The notes under the pieces were generated by a model. That model had not been told where the DNA came from. It did no database searches and saw only the letters and a program-made list of their open reading frames with translations. A stretch of 64,000 nt of DNA from Siphonodentalium dalli. Taxonomy: Eukaryota > Mollusca > Scaphopoda > Gadilida > Siphonodentaliidae. The position numbers and the translations under genes were made by a program. Below, piece by piece: positions 56,605 through 64,000 of this stretch (the stretch's first letter is position 1; each line of letters opens with the position of its first letter). Location: NCBI GenBank assembly GCA_032622095.1, contig CP136061.1:264400077-264464076 (forward strand). Direction: 5' to 3'.

Positions 56605-56672
56605 ATGGATTATTATTTGGATAATGCACCACGGAACACCATCACCAGCTATAGGGACCCGAAGAAGTACCG
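56605..56672 (+). CDS. candidate first coding exon (hypothetical)
   Basis: ATG at 56605 opens a frame reading MDYYLDNAPRNTITSYRDPK, then KYR. It ends at a strong 5' splice site (TACCG|GTAAGT, 56673). The exon lies just after the GTTGGCC array, with no upstream in-frame gene. I do not recognise the peptide. No second exon could be found downstream, so the call rests on start context and splice site only. Confidence 0.3.
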
Positions 56673-58427
56673 GTAAGTACTTTAGTTGAGAATATCATGC
56701 CGAATAACTTGGAATTTCAACGAACTTTGGTCAAAATTGTCAACAGTGGGATATTTCATACATGACACAACATTAATTGGAACTTTCGCACGGTCACACC
56801 AACAATATTATAGGTTGAGATTGTTCTCGTAGTTTGATTTTCCAACAATTATTAATTGTTTATGGAACATCATTTGCACATTGTCCTACTTTTTGTAAAA
56901 AAAATTGACTGAAATGGCATCAGTTGGAAATTTACGACCTTAGGGTGGGGGGTCTCAGGTTGGAAATTTCCAACAATTGGAATTCTTGAGGCCAGTCTAG
57001 ATGTTAGGAGTTTGCTATTTTCATGTTCGGATCTCAAAATGTTCTCAGTGTATTCCGTTCCTCTTCTGGTTGTGGCAACAATACTACTGATCCATTTAGA
57101 ATAATGCTAACATCCAGGCTGTGAGGGGCCAGTAACTTTTGGGGAATTCAAACCCCAAAAGGGGGTGCAGTTGAAAATTCCAAGATGGATGCACCCTCCC
57201 AAACGCTGAAACCCATCTAGCCACGTCCCTGTCATGGATTTTCATGGATAATTAAGTTCAGCCTACGACAGTGGATACCGTTCCACTTTCAGTTGTATAC
57301 CCTATAATAGGCTATTATGCTTATAGCTGTTGGGGGGTGTACTACCAAAATAGGAATTTACGATTGCACCACCCCCTTTCGTTGTATAAAATGCTCAAGC
57401 TGCAAACCAGAGTTCATTCTCTTCGCTACGGTGTCTGACGCCCTGTTATGTAGGAGATTGATTTATGCATGGAGTTCGAACAACCTCCCCTTAATTCGGT
57501 ATTTTCCAACCGGTACCTTAAATCCACTTGTCGGTTTGCGCTCCAAAATACACCTAATAATATTCTCTTGTGAATTGTTTCCCGTGTCGAAATAGGTCGA
57601 TAAATACATGTCACAAAAAATGCATTGAAGTCATAACAAATACAAGTTTGAACACGATGTTTGGGTCCCAACCAAAAATCAGCTATTTACACGGAGCGTT
57701 CCGTGTTAGTCTATATATTCCTGATATATGTTATAAATAAAGAGCGTTCGTTTCACTTCTCTGCGAAACATTTAAAACAGCTGGAAAATGACAATGGAAA
57801 GTACTTACCAGAGCATATGGCGCCAATGTATCAATATTCTGTCAACCAGGCCATTCTTGTGTGATTACCATGCAGTACATACTTAATCGGAGGGGGGCTT
57901 ATATTGAGGTGTGAAAGGGTCTATCTGCTCTTTCGAGTATGATTCCCGGGGAAGTTTTTAGTTTCTGAAATATGTACATGTACCTATTTATGGTCTCCGA
58001 ATCAGTGACGTGGCTACATGGTCTTTGTTATGGTGTGTCAACGTTGAATTTCATCTTGAACCAGACACCAAACTCCTTCGCGAGTTTCAATTTGCACCAC
58101 CCGCCTTGCATTGAAACTTTCCAACCGGCACCCAGGCTTTTCAACTGTTGGCAATTTCCAAACTGAATAAGACTGGAACATTTCCAAAATGGTGTTCATG
58201 TCAGACAACAATTTTTACTAAAGTCTAAAAGTTTTAAAAATATGATACCGGAGGTGTAAACAAAAATATTCCTACTGATTGTTGGAAAATCAGACAATGA
58301 AAACACGTACTTAAAGTTACCAAGTAATGATGTGTCAGACATGAAATTTTCAACTTTTTTCTACAATGACTCACGTCACAAAGGTTTAAAACGCGAGCCG
58401 CTGCCCAGCAATTGGCATACACCCATA
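56673..58427. other. intergenic or intron, no gene recognised
   Basis: If the 56605 exon is real this would be intron. Short phrases recur (AATTTCCAAC, TTGGAAAT, CAACTGTTGG). No domain-bearing ORF was seen. Confidence 0.4.
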
Positions 58428-61400
58428 TAGTCCAGGAGATATTGGTCAACCTCTGCACCCCCCCCCCCCCAGGACTCAACTTCACCCCACTAATTTTCTT
58501 CCTTAAGGTATCCTCTAATTATTTTCACTTGTTAACAAGAAAAAAAAGTGGCCGCAGAGACTCCAGACAAGATGGCGTCCATCATGGCGGCCATTGTTTT
58601 TAAATGCACCATGTCTCTTTGATCGCCGTTATAGTAAAGATGATGTCACATGCGGTCTTGTTTTCAGCTCTATTCGTTATGCTAATATACAGCCCTTACA
58701 AATTAGCCAAAAATCCGACACCAGAATCCAATATGGCGGCCAAGATGGCCGCCGAAATGTGAAAATATGCTATTTTTCTGACATGTTACCACCTTTCGTT
58801 TGTCTCTGTGGGAAAATGTTGGCATCTTTGCGTCATGTTATACATTTATCATATAGAGGAGTCATTTTCGACCACATGGGGACCATAATATACATTCATT
58901 GCGGGATATTTTTGTCCGATATCACGTTTTCCCAAATGCCGGTATAATAGGTCAAAGCCGAATCTACGTTAATAATGCGATGTAATGTTTCGAATCAATG
59001 AATGTTATTGCTATTATAACAACACCCATGCATATATATGTGCAGGAGATACTCGAGCTATGATTCCTCTTATACCTGAGTTGAGGAATATTTACCCAAA
59101 TCCAAGATGGCTGCCAAAATGGCCACCAGAAATAAAAAATCGCCGAAAATCGCCGATTTTAACATCAGTGAGCATTATTGTCATGAAAACTCCACACCTG
59201 CTTACTATTGTGACTCGGGAACACCTAGACGAAGAACGTTCCTTGTACCATATCCAAATAAAAGTACCCCAAATCCAAAATGGCGCCCACAATGGCGGAC
59301 AGATTTTGAAAAATCACCGAAATTCCCTCATATTCACATCATTGGGTATTATTGTCGAGACAACTCCATCCATGCGTACAGTTGAGTTGGAAATACTGAG
59401 GTGAAGTAATTATCTTAAATCTCAAGCAAGAAATGGTTTTCCATATCTCAGATGGCGGCCAAAATGGCGACCGAAATTTGAAAATACGCCTACATTCCTT
59501 TACTTTCTTAGGATGGGCGTTATTGTTTCGCGATTTCTACCCACCATTACATGTTGATATGTATGAATTATTCATTAGGGTTTGGCAAGTGATACTCAGT
59601 CAATATGGCGGCCAAACTGGCGGTCATAAATTGAAAAGAAGCCGATATTATCACATACTAATTTCAACTTTTTGTCATAATATCGATTTGTATAGACGAA
59701 ACGGTACATACTATAAGCCATATATTAGTTCCAATGTAAGTCGTAGCCTTTTGAAATGATGAAAACCCACAATCGCGATGTGGCATTTCAAAATCCATTC
59801 TCCACTAAGGGCTCATACTGGCCGTAACCGTATATAGGTGCGCCGAATAGTCATATTATGACTTCCAAGAATAAAAAAACAGTACCTGAGCTTATTCTGA
59901 ATTGCCACATTCAGCATTATCTAGACCCGTTTCCGTCTCTTCGTCAGATTAATCTATCTCACTCACAACAACAGTTTACTACACTTCTTTGTAGAAGGGT
60001 GCCACTAATCGGAATGTTTCAAACAATACATATGCCGGTGTCCAGCTCACGTGTTTGTTTCGAAAGCTTGGAATTCTTAGCGAGCTTCATTCGTGGTATA
60101 GCTTATGGTATAATTCAGATGCTACATATGGGGTATAGGCATCATCTTGTGCGATACACTAGAAAGGTATCCGGTCGATGCGTATACTAGCTTTCAGAAG
60201 GACCTATCTATCTGCGTATTGTCAGCTTTGGTTGCCCAATGGGGATAACAACGTGTACACCTGGTGATCTTCCCAAACAGCTACTTCCCAATATATGGTT
60301 CATCAATTCGCATACTCATCTAATGCACTGACGTACCCGGACAACTTCTGAATATGGCTTCGAGTGTTGAAAGCCCGACATTTGACGGATGCATTTCTGC
60401 TAAGGCGTAGAAGACCATAATGCATAATATACCCAAACTCCTTGAACATGATCATAAGAACAAGCTTGTTGGCGTCCAGCAATCGTCTCACCGAACAGAT
60501 CCAAGCAGATGATAACAATACACACGGTGCTAGTTTGTGGGTATGTGTCATGATAGTGGAAATGAAATTGGACCATGACTGCACCGCCCCTTATTTTGTT
60601 ATGTTTTAGATTCAGACAGGATCTCATGTGTGGCTTTGCTTTCCTTGTATGCTAAGATTGTATGTTCCCATCCGTTTGGAAGCCGTTCTTAAACAGCTGG
60701 ACCAGGCGTGTGCCATTGGCTACTGCTGTATAAGCCCCACCAAGACTGGAGTATAGTCTTAAAGGCGATACCTTTGATAGTTTGATATGTCATACTCACG
60801 CTGGGTGGTATGGTTCAAGAAAGTACAAATGCTTTTGCATTCAGTTCAACAAACGTTGGTACACCAAGTGATTTCTTGGTAACATCACCATTGCGAACAT
60901 TTTCCTGCATGAGACATTAACTGCTATATTCTAAAGTTATATATATAAAGCTATATGACCATACAGGTCGCGTTTCCCAACGTCCACCGCCATTGCCATC
61001 GAGACTGTAAATTGTTCTTTAAATACATAATGAAATAAATGCACCACAGTTCCTGACATTTTCTTGAATAATATCGCCAACATAATAACACTAACACTGA
61101 GAGAGGATAACAAAAAACGCATACATTCATGCTATAAAGACATTATCCTTCAGTCCATCCGACTGTTTTGAGGGAGGCTAGCATAGTATTATCCAGACAA
61201 AAATGTACGTAGTTGAATCAGAAAGGCTTCGAAACGGATGTGGAAATACAATCTTACCACACCAAATAAAACCGACACGCATGACATTCTATATCTTAAA
61301 CATGCACCAGGTGTAGGGTGGTGTATACCGTGGCCCATTTCATTCCCACTATCATGGCGCATGTCCATAAACTAGCACCGCGAGCATCGGTTCTCTCTGC

Positions 61401-63409
61401 TGGGAGATATTCGACGAGACAAATGCGGGGCGTCACACAGGTTGCTTCGGATCATGGTCAAGAAGTGTGGTAGTCTGTACACTATGGTCTTCTCCTTAGC
61501 AGATAGACATCTGCCCAAGGGAATGAGACAGCTAGCAACCTTCGAAACACTGTCGAAGTTGTCCACATATGCCAATACGTTCGCTGAGTTTGTGAGTTGA
61601 CGAACCATCTATTGGGAAGTGACTAGCTAACTGGTTCGCCAGGTGTACATGTCGTTATCCCCATGGGGTATGAGACACATACATAGAGATGACCTTCTGT
61701 AAGCTTGTATACTCATCGGTCATATGCCTTCATAGTTCAAGATGACGCACAAATATCACATTGAGCAAATATTTAAAATCGTAAGCTAGACACCGGAATA
61801 TGAATTGTTTGAAACGTTATGATTAGAGGGACCCTACTCCCAGGAAGTGGTGAATACTTTGTCGGTGTGAGCAACCTAGATTTATCAGACAAAGAAATGG
61901 AAGCTGGTCCATATAACTATGGACGTGACGTGGCAAATCGGAATCTGTTATCAGGTAATTGTTCTGATATAACTATTCGGCGCACCTACGCTTACGGTCA
62001 TTATCGGCGCTAAGTGGAGAATGGATTTCGAAATGCCACATCGCGATATTAATTGTGGTTTTCATCTTTCCAGAAGGATACGAGCTATGTTATGCATTTT
62101 GATACCTTCAAGTTGAACTGGTAGATGGTGTATGTACAGTTTCGTCCATACATACCGATATTACGACAAAAAGTTGAAATTAAGATGTGAAAATATCGAT
62201 TTCTTTTCAAATTGTAGCCGCCAATTTAGCAACGATATTGGATGTGAGTATCAATTCCCAAACCCTAATGAATACTTCATGTCACTATTCCATATCAACA
62301 TGTAATGGTGGATAGAAATCGCGAAACAATAACGCCCATCGTAAGAAAGTAAAGGAATGTAGACTTGTTTTCAAATTTCGGGCGCCATTTTGGCCGCCAT
62401 CTACGATTTGGAAAACAATTTCTTGCATGAGATGTAAGGTAATAACTTCACCTCAGTATTTCCAACTCAACTGTAAGCATGGGTGGAGTTGTCTCGACAA
62501 TAATGCCCAATGATGTGAATATGAGGGAATTTCGGTGATTTTTCAAAATCTGTCCGCCATTGTGGGCGCCATTTTGGATTTGGGGTACTTTTATTTGGAT
62601 ATGGTACAAGGAAAGTTAATCGCCTAAGTGTTTCCAACTCACAATAGTAAGCAGGTGTGGAGTTTTCATGACAATAATGCTCACTGATGTTAAAATCGGC
62701 GATTTTTTATTTCTGGTGGCCATTTTGGCCGCCATCTTGCATTTGGGTAAATATTCCTCAACTCAGGTATAAGAGGAATCATAGCTCGAGTATCTCCTGC
62801 ACATATATATGCATGGGTGTTGTTATAATAGCAATAACATTCATTGATTCGAAACATTACATCGCGTTATTAACGTAGATTCGGCTTTGACCTATTATAC
62901 CGGCATTTGGGAAAACGTGATATCGGACAAAAATATCCCGCAATGAATGTATATTATGGTCCCCATGTGGTCGAAAATGACTCCTCTATATGATAAATGT
63001 ATAACATGACGCAAAGATGCCAACATTTTCCCACAGAGACAAACGAAAGGTGGTAACATGTCAGAAAAATAGCATATTTTCACATTTCGGCGGCCATCTT
63101 GGCCGCCATATTGGATTCTGGTATCGGATTTTTGGCTAATTTGTAAGGGCTGTATATTAGCATAACGAATCGAGCTGAAAACAAGACCGCATATGACATC
63201 ATCTTTACTATAACGGCGATCAAAGAGACATGGTGCATTTAAAAAAAATGGCCGCCATGATGGACGCCATCTTGTCTGGAGTCTCTGCGGCCACTTTTTT
63301 TTCTTGTTAACAAGTGAAAAAAATTATAGGAGACCTTAAGGAAGAAATTAGTGGGGTGAAGTTGAGTCCTGGGGGGGGGTGCAGAGGTTGACCAATATCT
63401 CCTGGACTA
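58428..63409. mobile_element. 5 kb foldback element with ~1.42 kb arms
   Basis: 58428-59850 and about 61965-63409 are inverted copies. The outer ends read TAGTCCAGGAGATATTGGTC and its complement; the inner ends are near GGTGCGCCGAATAGT. A C-run in the left arm (58455) matches a G-run in the right (63372). Each arm contains diverged subrepeats that begin with two ATGGCGGCC-type words about 14 bp apart (58571, 58733, 59107, 59277, 59450 and 59603 in the left arm). The arms have small differences, such as a few substitutions and short gaps. No terminal duplication is clear. Confidence 0.85.
59851..61964. other. unique centre of the 5 kb foldback
   Basis: 2.1 kb between the arms with ORFs up to about 110 codons (59858-60190 plus; 60303-60584 and 61372-61608 minus). 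None shows a transposase or other motif I recognise. If the element was once autonomous, a decayed transposase would be expected here. Confidence 0.4.
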
Positions 63410-64000
63410 ATAGTTGCAAAAACATTATTTCATTTTACAAACTTTACATTACGTGCGTATCATTTTACATTGTTTACGTCAAAGAATAACGTCATATTGA
63501 TACGTTGTGTCAATGTTCACATGACTCACAATAATTATTTCAGCTGTAGTGTTGACCTATAGTCGTAACGTTGAGTAATATTAGGATTTATGTATTTGGT
63601 TGGGGTCAATTTTTGTATTGATGCATCCCCCACAAACGACCAATGACTACATAATGGACGTTGTCACTGTATTAAATGCCGCGTGTGCCTAAAACATAAA
63701 TGTGAACACCCCCCCCCCAATAATAGACATGATTAGATATTATTGGGCGGGTAATTTTAACTTTTTGGGGATATGTGGGACGTGACGGCATGCAAGGGGG
63801 TGGCGACATGCACAACTTTTGGAAATTTTTAATAATTTTGGCGATACATATATGGGGCATTTTTTACCATTAAACAAATATTACCCATCCCATATTTTGT
63901 CTGAGGTATTCATATCAATTAATTACTTGGCTTGGGGCTCACCAAGCTACCAACTGAAATAGTTTGTTGTTGCAGTAGGCCTACATTTAGAGCAGTTTGA
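63410..64000. other. intergenic to window end
   Basis: No gene recognised. Short poly-C (63710) and G-rich stretches. Nothing else supportable. Confidence 0.4.

Noticed and set aside
1-64000. tRNA, rRNA or snRNA genes
   Set aside because: I looked for A/B-box, anticodon-stem and conserved rRNA words and saw none convincing. A covariance-model scan would be needed to exclude small or degenerate ones.

Overview
The window looks like nuclear DNA of an animal, most likely a marine invertebrate. It is AT-rich and gene-poor, has no bacterial gene spacing, contains long C2H2 zinc-finger arrays with a TGDRP(Y/F) linker, and is crowded with MITEs, foldback elements, satellites and non-LTR retrotransposon fragments. 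Frequent TACATGTA-type words would fit a mollusc or another lophotrochozoan or lower deuterostome, but the phylum cannot be fixed from this sequence.

Layout. 1-3.4 kb: a minus-strand poly-zinc-finger gene (ZNF-1). 6-9.5 kb: tandem repeats, including a 2 kb array of a 45-bp unit. 11-15.4 kb: a nested stack of mobile elements in which a 2.6 kb foldback sits in an older MITE and itself contains a mariner-type MITE holding a piggyBac-type MITE. 16.6-20.3 kb: a Helitron-like element, more MITEs and a second foldback. 21.7-22.9 kb: a palindromic minisatellite. 23.8-30.2 kb: TTAA-flanked MITEs, an inverted repeat, a retrotransposon tail and a plus-strand zinc-finger array (ZNF-3). 31.5-32.7 kb: a 5'-truncated non-LTR reverse transcriptase. 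34-46 kb: further foldbacks and tandem arrays.

47-55.8 kb is the most interesting part. A second minus-strand zinc-finger gene (ZNF-2), paralogous to ZNF-1, is split by a 7.6 kb LTR element. The element has 215-bp LTRs that I read as identical and a 5-bp target duplication. It encodes a 1284-residue protein with three tandem Gag/capsid-like domains, then a TatD-type metal-dependent nuclease domain. I see no protease, reverse transcriptase, RNase H or integrase. Its leader holds seven CArG boxes at about 20-33 bp spacing, and the whole internal region carries about 23 short CCCTC/GAGGG hairpins that fall in all three codon phases. In-frame stops inside an element with identical LTRs suggest mobilisation in trans, or stops that are tolerated.

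56-64 kb: a 70-bp repeat array, one candidate first exon, and a 5 kb inverted repeat whose arms are studded with paired ATGGCGGCC motifs. Apart from the zinc-finger loci, no confidently functional host gene was found. Many ORFs in the window are repeat artefacts.
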